Shown here piece by piece: positions 7,056 through 14,143 of a stretch of 19,772 nucleotides of DNA. Each line of letters starts with the position of its first letter. The stretch's first letter is position 1. Location of the stretch: assembly GCA_009837685.1 (NCBI GenBank), contig VXTA01000103.1, positions 1 through 19,772 on the forward strand, written 5' to 3'. The position numbers were made by a program, and so were the translations under genes. This DNA is from Chloroflexota bacterium (lineage in GTDB: Bacteria > Chloroflexota > Dehalococcoidia > Lucifugimonadales > Lucifugimonadaceae). The notes below the pieces were generated by a model. That model was not told the DNA's origin. It saw only the letters and a program-made list of their open reading frames with translations, and made no database searches.

Positions 7056-7535
7056 ATGGCGAATCAAGTGGATGTGGAGATCGATTTCAGGGCAGCCGTG
7101 GCTTCAACCGCTAATGTCAAGTTGATTCGGCAAGCTGTTGCAAACATCCTGCGCCGAGAAGGGTTCGTCGAAGACAGATCCGTATCCGTTACGGTCTTGT
7201 TGACTGGTGACGAACAATTGCACAGGCTCAACCGTGAGTTCGCAGGCGAGGATCACGTAACCGATGTGCTTTCTTTCGAGAGAGATGCTGGAGCACCGTT
7301 CCCGAACGGGGATGATTCACTCGTAAACCAGATTGGCGACATCGCGATTTCAGTACCCCAAGCCGAACGCCAAGCAATCGAGAAACAAATTCCGTTCGAA
7401 CGCGAGTTAGCGATGTTGGCAATTCACGGAACGCTTCATTTGCTCGGCTACGATCATGCTACGCTCGAAGAGGAGCGCGTGATGTTCGGCAAGACCGACG
7501 ATGCGCTTGGCGAGGTATTCGAAGCGGACGCCTAG
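7056..7535 (+). CDS. ybeY: Endoribonuclease YbeY (rRNA maturation factor)
   Basis: A 159-residue zinc-dependent single-strand endoribonuclease used in 16S rRNA 3' end maturation and ribosome quality control. The signature HGTLHLLGYDH places the three zinc ligands at H124, H128 and H134. The other family blocks are LNREFAGEDHVTDVLSF (58-74, with R60) and IGDIAIS (93-99). The length is normal. It follows the helical hypothetical gene at 11 bases. In many genomes ybeY is beside phoH and era; neither is present here. The convergent spermidine-synthase-like gene ends 20 bases downstream. Confidence 0.95.
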   Translation: MANQVDVEIDFRAAVASTANVKLIRQAVANILRREGFVEDRSVSVTVLLTGDEQLHRLNREFAGEDHVTDVLSFERDAGAPFPNGDDSLVNQIGDIAISVPQAERQAIEKQIPFERELAMLAIHGTLHLLGYDHATLEEERVMFGKTDDALGEVFEADA

Positions 7536-7555
7536 TTCCCTACCGTTTATTACCG

Positions 7556-9109
7556 TTATCTGCTGTGCAGAAACACGGGAGCAAGCATCTGGTCCACTGG
7601 CACAAAGCCGTCTGTGAGCATAATCGGGTCTTCTTTGTGGAACCAGCGGAGAAAGACGTCGTCTGGCATGAAACGAGTTATTGGGTCGTGCCAACCAACG
7701 GCTTCATTGGCTTCCACCAGGTCCTCAAAGGATATCGGCGTCGACGAACCAACGACAACATAGGTAACGTTGGTCCGTTCGTCTTGTTCCCACAAATCAT
7801 CGTCCCTCAGCACATATACGTAGTCAAACGTGTGCTGCATGGTGTTGACATAGGCACGCAGGAACTGACCAATTTCTATGTTGTCAACGATATTGACGAT
7901 GTAGATTCCATCTGGGTTAAGTAGTTCCTTGACCTGTTGATTGAATTCATGGGTGGTGAGTTGATAAGGCACAGAAAAGTCATTGAACGCGTCGCCGACA
8001 ACCATGTCGTAGGTGCCTTTGTCGAGCTCCCGCGCCTTCATCCGCGCATCTTCGTGATAGCTGACGATGTTTGTATTCAAGGGCAGCCAAAGGTACTCGT
8101 GAGCGATTTGAGTGACGACGGGATCGATCTCGACGACTTCGACTTCCCAATCTCGGTATCGGTGCTCGATGAGCCGAGGCATCGTGTATCCACCGCCTCC
8201 GATGAACATGACCTTCGGCGTCTCTTGCCGATATTCTTGCAGCGCCACAAAGTCGGCAGTGATCTTCTCGTACCCGTATACGAGGAATGACGGATCATCC
8301 TTGGCGACGTAACTGTGCAAGAGCTGGTCGAGAGTCAACGTTCTGACAGTTTGGTCTTGGATAGTACGCTCGCGGACCTTGATACAGAAGTAGTTACTCT
8401 CTTCGTCGCAACCTGATTCCACCCAATCATCGATGTCTTCATAGGTGAAACTCAACAAGATGGCCACTAGCGAGACAACCACTGGCAACACAACCGGCAA
8501 CTTCCCTCGGATCTTCCATAAATCCCCGAAGAACAACGCCATCGCGAATAGCACGATCGCCACAGCCAAGACTATTGGGCGAGTGCCTATCCATTGGATG
8601 AGGACGAATCCGGTGAGAAAAACACCGAGGATTGAACCAGCGGTCGAGACAGCGTAAAACCTGCCCACGATGTCGCCAGTTCTCGATAGTTCTTGCAGTT
8701 GCAGCTTGATTACTATCGGCGTCACCATTCCCAAGATCAGGCTGACAGGTAGGAACAGAACCGCGGTCAATGTCACTATGCGCGGTAGCAGCGGCAGATC
8801 GCTGACAACATCGCCGGCAATGGATATCAGCGGCAATATGACGACCGTGAAAGCACCAGAAACGAACAGTATCAAACCAAGGGTCTGGCGCGACGGGTAC
8901 TTGTCAGCAACGAGTCCGCCTATGTAGTTGCCGACGCTGATGCCTGCCAGCACCACGCCGATGATGCTGGTCCACGTGTACAGAGACACTCCGATGACCG
9001 GAGCGAGGATTCGCCCTGCTACGATCTCTAGAATGAGGGTGCAAGCACTAGCGACAAAGACTATGAGATAAGGAACGACTGATGTAATCGGTGCGAGACG
9101 GTCTCTCAT
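7556..9109 (-). CDS. Membrane-anchored spermidine-synthase-like protein (N-terminal multi-TM plus Rossmann methyltransferase-fold domain)
   Basis: Numbered from the upstream GTG at 9136 (526 residues). About seven hydrophobic segments between 20 and 232 are followed by a Rossmann domain (about 255-500). The S-adenosyl ligand-binding region is visible as FIGGGGYTMPR (311-321), VEIDP (335-339) and EDARM (362-366). In true aminopropyltransferases the first loop is GGGDG and the catalytic block is D-S-T-D-P. Here it is DAFND (382-386), with Asn at the second Asp position, so classical spermidine synthesis is doubtful. This fused architecture is widespread but uncharacterised. The start at 9109 (ATG, MRDRLAPITS) is preferred over the GTG because it directly precedes the first membrane helix; neither start has a good ribosome site. 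The start is therefore uncertain by nine residues. Confidence 0.83.
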   Translation of the reverse strand: MRDRLAPITSVVPYLIVFVASACTLILEIVAGRILAPVIGVSLYTWTSIIGVVLAGISVGNYIGGLVADKYPSRQTLGLILFVSGAFTVVILPLISIAGDVVSDLPLLPRIVTLTAVLFLPVSLILGMVTPIVIKLQLQELSRTGDIVGRFYAVSTAGSILGVFLTGFVLIQWIGTRPIVLAVAIVLFAMALFFGDLWKIRGKLPVVLPVVVSLVAILLSFTYEDIDDWVESGCDEESNYFCIKVRERTIQDQTVRTLTLDQLLHSYVAKDDPSFLVYGYEKITADFVALQEYRQETPKVMFIGGGGYTMPRLIEHRYRDWEVEVVEIDPVVTQIAHEYLWLPLNTNIVSYHEDARMKARELDKGTYDMVVGDAFNDFSVPYQLTTHEFNQQVKELLNPDGIYIVNIVDNIEIGQFLRAYVNTMQHTFDYVYVLRDDDLWEQDERTNVTYVVVGSSTPISFEDLVEANEAVGWHDPITRFMPDDVFLRWFHKEDPIMLTDGFVPVDQMLAPVFLHSR

Positions 9110-9220
9110 ATTCGCTCTATCTAACCTTTCCGGCACGTTTGTAGACGGGTATCAAGTTGACGCATCCCAGATCTTGCTAGCAGGGATAAGGATACTTGGA
9201 TTTCGGGCACTGTCGAATCG

Positions 9221-10063
9221 TCAGACGTTTCGAATCGGGTCGAAAAACCTCAATACTCGGTCGGCGAAACGCTCTGGAAACGAACTGTGCATACCATGTC
9301 CCGAGTCTTCCCACTTCTCGTACTCGGCTCGCGGCAGCAGCTCCATCGCTTTCTCCGCCTCATCATCGAACAATGCCGATCCGAGCGACGGTTCGGCTTG
9401 CAGAAGAAGCCCCGGCGCTTGAGCTCGTTGAAGCAAGTCCTCCGATCGCCAATTGCTTCGCGCTCGACCGCTCAAGGTGGTTCGGAATACATCGGGATCC
9501 ATAGCCATCAGCTTTTCGGCGCGGTCTTGAGAACCTGCGTCATCATAATCCGGATTAGTTTCCTTAACATGGGCGAGAACCGTGGCGAAATCGGGGTTGG
9601 TGTCCAAGACTTGGAGGGTTACCGTGAATCTGAGGCGGAACTGGTTGCCCTCCCATCGCTGGTGAACAAATAGTGGAGGATCCTCGTAGACCGCGCCACG
9701 CACCAGATCGGTACGTTCTGCATTTAACCCCAAAGCGGTTACCCCGCCGAGGGAGTGCCCAACTACAAACACCGATTCGCCGATAACACCCTCAATGAAT
9801 TCCATTTGGTCCAATGCGTATTGGCGCCATCGATAATCGTTGTTCACCCATGAAGACTTGCCGTGACCGCGAAGATCTACCGCGTAGACATGCCAATCAG
9901 ACGTGAAAAACGGCAAAACCGAGTCCCAGTCCTCCCAGCGACCGCTTATACCGTGTAGCAGCAGCATCGGCGGACCATTATCCGGCCCCACCGCATAGTT
10001 GATATGGCGGTCGCCGATCAGCAATTTCGACTCGCGCATTTCTTCGGTGCTCTTAGATTTCAT
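9221..10063 (-). CDS. Alpha/beta-fold hydrolase
   Basis: A 280-residue single-domain hydrolase. It shows LLLHGISG (oxyanion loop, 35-41), VDLRGHGKS (62-70), the nucleophile elbow GHSLGG with Ser104, and the catalytic His256 in DSGHGMH near the C-terminus. The acid residue is not certain, with D233 or D234 as candidates. An extended lid lies around 125-200. These features fit the esterase / epoxide-hydrolase-like / C-C hydrolase group; the nucleophile Ser rather than Asp argues against epoxide hydrolase or haloalkane dehalogenase activity. No signal peptide is seen. It lies between the spermidine-synthase-like gene and the enolase on the same strand, with gaps of over 100 bases, so co-transcription is uncertain. 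The substrate is unknown. Confidence 0.85.
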   Translation of the reverse strand: MKSKSTEEMRESKLLIGDRHINYAVGPDNGPPMLLLHGISGRWEDWDSVLPFFTSDWHVYAVDLRGHGKSSWVNNDYRWRQYALDQMEFIEGVIGESVFVVGHSLGGVTALGLNAERTDLVRGAVYEDPPLFVHQRWEGNQFRLRFTVTLQVLDTNPDFATVLAHVKETNPDYDDAGSQDRAEKLMAMDPDVFRTTLSGRARSNWRSEDLLQRAQAPGLLLQAEPSLGSALFDDEAEKAMELLPRAEYEKWEDSGHGMHSSFPERFADRVLRFFDPIRNV

Positions 10064-10201
10064 AAGCGAATATCGATCCTATGGTGGTGGATTTGGACTA
10101 CCAAATGATATCTTTGAGGCGTGCAGGCACATTCACCTCGAAAAGCCGCTTCGCGATACGAGCATTCAGGCAAAAGTATGCCTAGCAAGTTAAGAGCCGG
10201 T
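10064..10201. other. Intergenic gap between the enolase and alpha/beta hydrolase genes
   Basis: A 138-base spacer, moderately A/T-rich, between two minus-strand genes. It should contain the hydrolase promoter or a read-through zone. I see no strong hairpin, T-tract or tRNA-like fold. Confidence 0.3.
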
Positions 10202-11365
10202 TCATTCAACCACGATCACTTCGCCTTGCCGGAAGTGATCCAACGCGTCTTCGTTTACTTCGATGCCCAAACCCGGACCTTCAGGAACATCGATGTATCC
10301 GTTTGATTGCCGGAAGAATGGATCAGTCAGCGCCTCTCTAACCGGGTGTGATGTCTGATCAAACTCAGTGACTGGCTCGTTAACGAACGGTTCCTTCGGA
10401 TGCGCCGGCGGTGCCTGAGATATCGTCGCAAGAGTGTGGAGTATGGCCGCGAGGCTGATGTGGGTGTTGAAGAAGTGCGGTAAAAACCGTACGTTGAACG
10501 CCTCGGACATGTCAGCGCACAGCTTGAGTTCAGAGATGCCGCCGACATTTACAACTTCGGGTTGGATGATGTCGAATATCCGTCGTCCCAGAAGATGCGC
10601 AACATCGCGATGAGTGCTCGCAGATTCTCCGCCAGCAGTCGGCACCGGCGACTGAGACGTGATCAGCAGGTTATCTTCCAGCGATTGCGAACTCGTAGGT
10701 TCTTCAAACCACGTCACGTCGAAATCCGCGATCCGTCTAGACATCGAAATCGCCGTCATCGGATCGTACGCCTCATTCGCGTCAACCATTATCCGAATGT
10801 CGTCTCCGACAGTGCGGCGCAGAGCCCCAACGCGGTCAACATCCTCCGCAAACGTGAAACCGCCTATCTTCATCTTCATCCCGATAAACCCGGCTTCAGC
10901 ATATCCTTGCGCTTCGTTGAGCAGATCAGTCCATGCGGGATCGTTAATGTCGGCTTCGGTATAGAAAAGACCGGTTGCGTAGGTACAGACGCGGTCTCGA
11001 ACCTTTCCACCAAGCAGTTCGTAGACTGGCACACCACGAGCCTTGCCCACCAGGTCGTGTAAGGCAATATCGATCGCGCTGGCGGTCTTGGATGCTAGAC
11101 CACCATATCCACCGCTTTGATAACGCGGGTTGATGATCGATTGCCAGATGCTCCCGAAATGCGCGGGATTCTTCCCGATCACACTCGCGGCTATCCCGGC
11201 GATTGCAGAAGCATCTCCGCCAGTTTCCCCCCAACCGTACGTCCCGTCGTCAGCGATGACGCGCACCGCAACAGTCCCCCTATGCGTCTTCCATTGCATC
11301 GATGACTTGTACGGCGCGGCCACCTTGCCGTTTAGTTGGTGAAGTTCGATTCGTTCAATCTTCAT
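10202..11365 (-). CDS. Mandelate-racemase-subgroup enolase superfamily enzyme (probable sugar-acid dehydratase)
   Basis: A 387-residue enolase-superfamily protein. Catalytic positions coincide in number with mandelate racemase: K164 and K166 in GMKMKIGG, metal ligands D195 (VDAN), E221 (FEEP) and E247 (AGGE), and general base H297 (PHFFN). The position of the His-paired Asp270 is Glu (IIQPE). MR-subgroup members mostly dehydrate acid sugars such as L-rhamnonate, L-fuconate or galactonate, or racemise alpha-hydroxyacids. The start at MKIERIEL (11365) was chosen because the family normally begins there; the longer frame from 11428 adds 21 residues unlike the family. The gene is divergent from a DHDPS-family lyase gene. 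Dehydratase and lyase together are two consecutive steps of non-phosphorylative sugar-acid breakdown. The substrate is unproven. Confidence 0.9.
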   Translation of the reverse strand: MKIERIELHQLNGKVAAPYKSSMQWKTHRGTVAVRVIADDGTYGWGETGGDASAIAGIAASVIGKNPAHFGSIWQSIINPRYQSGGYGGLASKTASAIDIALHDLVGKARGVPVYELLGGKVRDRVCTYATGLFYTEADINDPAWTDLLNEAQGYAEAGFIGMKMKIGGFTFAEDVDRVGALRRTVGDDIRIMVDANEAYDPMTAISMSRRIADFDVTWFEEPTSSQSLEDNLLITSQSPVPTAGGESASTHRDVAHLLGRRIFDIIQPEVVNVGGISELKLCADMSEAFNVRFLPHFFNTHISLAAILHTLATISQAPPAHPKEPFVNEPVTEFDQTSHPVREALTDPFFRQSNGYIDVPEGPGLGIEVNEDALDHFRQGEVIVVE

Positions 11366-11535
11366 AGCAGTACACGTTGGATTCCTTCGGGACAGATGCG
11401 ATAAGCGTAAAACGGCGTTGCCATCCAAGCCATCGCAACCATCGTACGCTGATTGTTCGAGCTGTGCGGAGGGTGCCGAATAGAATTATGCCCCTAAAAT
11501 ACGCACATCAAACTCCAACTCGAGGCGAGGAAATC
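11366..11535. promoter_or_regulatory. Divergent promoter region between enolase and DHDPS-family gene
   Basis: A 170-base divergent spacer. On the plus strand a TAGAAT -10-like box occurs in GCCGAATAGAATTATG just before 11488, with TTGTTC about 20 bases further upstream as a poor -35. The DHDPS ribosome site lies at 11522-11530. Shared control of the two divergent genes is likely but no operator repeat stands out. Confidence 0.35.
11522..11530 (+). promoter_or_regulatory. Shine-Dalgarno site deciding the DHDPS-family start
   Basis: GAGGCGAGG lies five bases before the ATG at 11536. It supports that start over the upstream in-frame ATGs at 11377 and 11488. The same purine string (GGAGGCGAGG) precedes the amidohydrolase gene at 17481. 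Confidence 0.7.
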
Positions 11536-12492
11536 ATGGCATCACAGTCCAGCAACGGCAGCATCTCTAAGAACCGCGGTGTCTTCTCGATACCCGTTAC
11601 CCCGTTCAACGAAGATGGCAGCGTCGACTATGAGTCTTTGCGCCGTTGCGTCTCATACTGCGTTGAAGCCGGCGCGCACGGCATCGTGATGCCGGTAAAC
11701 GCGAGTGAAGGACCTCGGTTGACCGACGAAGAACGCGACGAGGTACTGCGAGTCGGAGTCGCCACAGTCGATGCCGCAGTCCCGGTTGTGGCTGGCGCGA
11801 GCGGGATATCGATCGAACACTGCGTCGAAAGAGCGCGTGTAGCCGTGGAGTGCGGAGCTGACTCGATCATTGCAATGCCTGCAAACGGTATGGGCGGCGG
11901 TCAGGAGACGATAGACCTCTACGGAGCCTTATGGGATGCCACCGAATTGCCCGTATGGCTCCAAAACAACAAACCACCCACCGGTCCGACAATTCCCACG
12001 CCTACGATCATCCGGATCATTGAAGAAATCCCCGGAGCACGACTGCTGAAGGAAGAGAGTCTGTTACCCGGTAACGTGATGACTGCGGTATTGGAAGCGT
12101 GCGCCGACAAAGTGGAATCGATCATGGGCGGCATGGGCGGACGTTTCCTTTTGGCCGAGTACCGCCGCGGCGGCGCAGGAACGATGCCAGCCGGACATAT
12201 CACCGAGGCACACGTCGCGGTATGGGAGGCGTTGGAAGCAGGTGGATTGGACGAAAACGGTCAGCAAGTAGTGACAGAAGAAGCGCGAGCACTGTTCAAT
12301 CGAATACTTCCCTCGCTGAACTTCGAATTCTTCTTCGGCGTTACCACCTACAAACAAGCCTTCTGGCGAAGAGGCATCATCAAAACACCGGTTACACGCC
12401 AACCCGGCTCGAAACCATTCGATCGTTACGACGGCGAGGAACTAGACACCATCTTGAACGAGCTGTCAGACCTACTGACTTGGCGGGGCTGA
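11536..12492 (+). CDS. DHDPS / KDG-aldolase family (class I pyruvate lyase) protein
   Basis: A 318-residue (beta/alpha)8 barrel of the DapA/NanA family. It begins GVFSIPVTPFNEDGSVDYESL, the standard opening. The substrate-loop block VNASEGPRLTDEER (54-67) follows and the Schiff-base Lys is K172 in RLLKEES. Where DapA has the catalytic Tyr133 (YNxPxRT) this protein reads LQNNKPPTGP, so Gln143 replaces Tyr; Gln at this place occurs in some uncharacterised DHDPS-like subgroups. It is therefore unlikely to be the lysine-pathway enzyme. With the divergent enolase it would fit retro-aldol cleavage or dehydration of a 2-keto-3-deoxy sugar acid. The ATG at 11536 follows a good ribosome site. A membrane coiled-coil gene follows after 20 bases. 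Confidence 0.87.
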   Translation: MASQSSNGSISKNRGVFSIPVTPFNEDGSVDYESLRRCVSYCVEAGAHGIVMPVNASEGPRLTDEERDEVLRVGVATVDAAVPVVAGASGISIEHCVERARVAVECGADSIIAMPANGMGGGQETIDLYGALWDATELPVWLQNNKPPTGPTIPTPTIIRIIEEIPGARLLKEESLLPGNVMTAVLEACADKVESIMGGMGGRFLLAEYRRGGAGTMPAGHITEAHVAVWEALEAGGLDENGQQVVTEEARALFNRILPSLNFEFFFGVTTYKQAFWRRGIIKTPVTRQPGSKPFDRYDGEELDTILNELSDLLTWRG

Positions 12493-12512
12493 GAGGCCGA
12501 GTTCAGAACGTT

Positions 12513-13082
12513 ATGGACAGCGATAGTAAAGGTCACGATTGGCGATCGTGGCTGAAAATAAATTGCGCGTGGTTATTGCTGGTCGCGTTGCTGATCTTTG
12601 TTGGTGCGCTTATCTTCATCGGCATCGGAATCTATAACTCGATCAATGACGAAGTCGGTTTGCTTCGTCAACAAATCGAAAGGGCCCAAAATCAGTTCGA
12701 TCACGCATTGGACAACAACGACCGAGCGCTAGAGCTGTATGACGAAATACTCGTCGATTTCGATGTCAACAAACGCGCGCTCAACGACCAACTGGCTCGC
12801 GCAATTGAACGCAATGACGAAGCTCTAAAACTGTACGACGAGATGTTGGACAAGGCGGAAACGGCCATCGCTGAAGCGGAAAAATTGCCCTCTGATCTAC
12901 AGAGTTTCCGTATCGAAGTTGCCCGCCTAGCGGTCGAGACGTACAAGCTGAACAATGAGATCGGGTTGGTCCAGCAAGACGTGCGGACTCTCGGTCGAGA
13001 GATAGTCGAAGTTGCGAACGACATCGAAGATTTCCGCGACGTCCTCAGCCAAGTGCTTGAGGCAGTTGCCGTAGCTCGATGA
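12513..13082 (+). CDS. Membrane-anchored coiled-coil protein of unknown function
   Basis: A 189-residue protein with a short charged N-terminus, one strong membrane segment (about residues 18-42, AWLLLVALLIFVGALIFIGI) and then a long, highly charged helix that should form a coiled coil. Two units with the pattern A-[LI]-x-x-N-D-x-A-L-x-L-Y-D-E-[IM]-L are spaced 32 residues apart, pointing to an internal duplication. The start ATG at 12513 is 20 bases after the DHDPS-family stop. The frame is open further upstream, but that stretch overlaps the DHDPS gene. Predicted topology is N-terminus in, coiled coil outside or in the periplasm-like space. It resembles MCP-signalling-helix or PspA-like coils only in general character, and I do not recognise a family. 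Confidence 0.75.
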   Translation: MDSDSKGHDWRSWLKINCAWLLLVALLIFVGALIFIGIGIYNSINDEVGLLRQQIERAQNQFDHALDNNDRALELYDEILVDFDVNKRALNDQLARAIERNDEALKLYDEMLDKAETAIAEAEKLPSDLQSFRIEVARLAVETYKLNNEIGLVQQDVRTLGREIVEVANDIEDFRDVLSQVLEAVAVAR

Positions 13083-13099
13083 TCGAGATGTCCCTGACG

Positions 13100-13894
13100 C
13101 TATCGAGCACCGAGTCGTAACGACTTGGCGTACCACACAACTCCAGCAACGATCGTTAATCCGAGGATAAGCAATAGCGTAGCCAGGTTGCGAGAAGGCG
13201 CGGAACCGCCAGTAACCGGCAGCTCAACCACGCGTACCTCCACCACAACCTCCGGCGTCGGTGGCAGTGGCCCCGGTGCTCCCTCCAGACCGACCGCCAA
13301 GATGCTCGGAACTGTGCCCACGAACGCACACAACTTCAAACCAGTGTCTTGGACCCTTGTCCCCGAGTTCAAGACCGTTTGAGTCAAGCCCTCAGAGTCC
13401 GTCGCTATCACAGTCATCGAATCGATATTTGCGAAGAAATGCTGGGGTATCGGCAAGCACGCTAGAGGCGGGTTTCGGAACCTGAATGCAGGCGAAGGCG
13501 TTTTGCCATTCTCATCAACCGCGTCGATGATGAAGTAATTGCCGCTGAGCGTGTATCGGTGATGCGTCATGCCAGCATTCGAGGCCTCACCTCCCTTGGA
13601 CATTCGCACGCCAACGATGTACGCGCTGGGTACATCACCAGGCACCGCAATGAACGAATGATCCTCGCTAATGATTGAGCCGCCTTCTTCAGGCGTGAAC
13701 ACTTCATATGTGTTGCCGTCGGAGTCCGCTAGCACCGCTGGTATCGGACCGCGAGGGTTGACCGGAGCCGGGTCCACTGCGTTGGCCGGTTCGTATATCA
13801 ACGCGACGGCAACGAACGCGGAGACTGCCACAAGTGTCAACATGCCCCCGATCCGTTTGGGGGTAGTTGCAGTGATAATGCTGAGATTTCGCAT
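13100..13894 (-). CDS. Secreted surface protein with C-terminal LPVTG sorting signal
   Basis: 264 residues from the ATG at 13894 (a GTG at 13945 is possible but delays the signal peptide). Residues 1-39 form an export signal: TTPKR, hydrophobic core MLTLVAVSAFVAVALI, and a possible cut after ANA. The middle is a beta-rich domain without a recognised family. It has two well-separated Cys and a motif TPEEGGSI, and is followed by a Pro/Val linker. The C-terminus is a complete sortase signal: LPVTG at 225-229, then a hydrophobic segment (about 238-255) and a basic tail KSLRLGAR. No sortase gene is in the window. It is convergent with the coiled-coil gene (17 bases between stops) and divergent from rel. 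Confidence 0.75.
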   Translation of the reverse strand: MRNLSIITATTPKRIGGMLTLVAVSAFVAVALIYEPANAVDPAPVNPRGPIPAVLADSDGNTYEVFTPEEGGSIISEDHSFIAVPGDVPSAYIVGVRMSKGGEASNAGMTHHRYTLSGNYFIIDAVDENGKTPSPAFRFRNPPLACLPIPQHFFANIDSMTVIATDSEGLTQTVLNSGTRVQDTGLKLCAFVGTVPSILAVGLEGAPGPLPPTPEVVVEVRVVELPVTGGSAPSRNLATLLLILGLTIVAGVVWYAKSLRLGAR

Positions 13895-14143
13895 GGTGAA
13901 CACGGAATTTCGATCGATTTCTGTGCCGATCAAGCAAATCGACACCTATCGCCTTTTCAATTGATGAAATTCTAACGCCCAAATTCAAACGCGAATCCCA
14001 CGACGGATCGCGGAGGTTATTGAGGCTGTCGCATTCTGAATCTCGTCGCCAAACGCATTTCGCGGGGTTATTCGTTACGTGTAAACTGAAAAACACGACT
14101 CAACCGCTAATTCGTACGATACAAGCGGCACACGAAGCTGGAA
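13895..14143. other. Divergent upstream region of rel and the LPVTG protein
   Basis: A 249-base spacer, relatively A/T-rich around 13960-14000 and 14070-14125. It must carry the rel promoter and the promoter of the minus-strand gene. I could not fix a -35/-10 pair, and no tRNA or strong hairpin was found. Confidence 0.35.

Noticed and set aside
10064..10201. Search for a tRNA or small RNA in the intergenic gap
   Set aside because: No TTCGA-type T-loop with paired arms and no strong hairpin was found.
12099..12512. N-terminal extension of the coiled-coil gene frame back to 12099
   Set aside because: It overlaps the DHDPS-family gene out of frame, is very Arg-rich and unlike any protein; the ATG at 12513 directly precedes the membrane segment.
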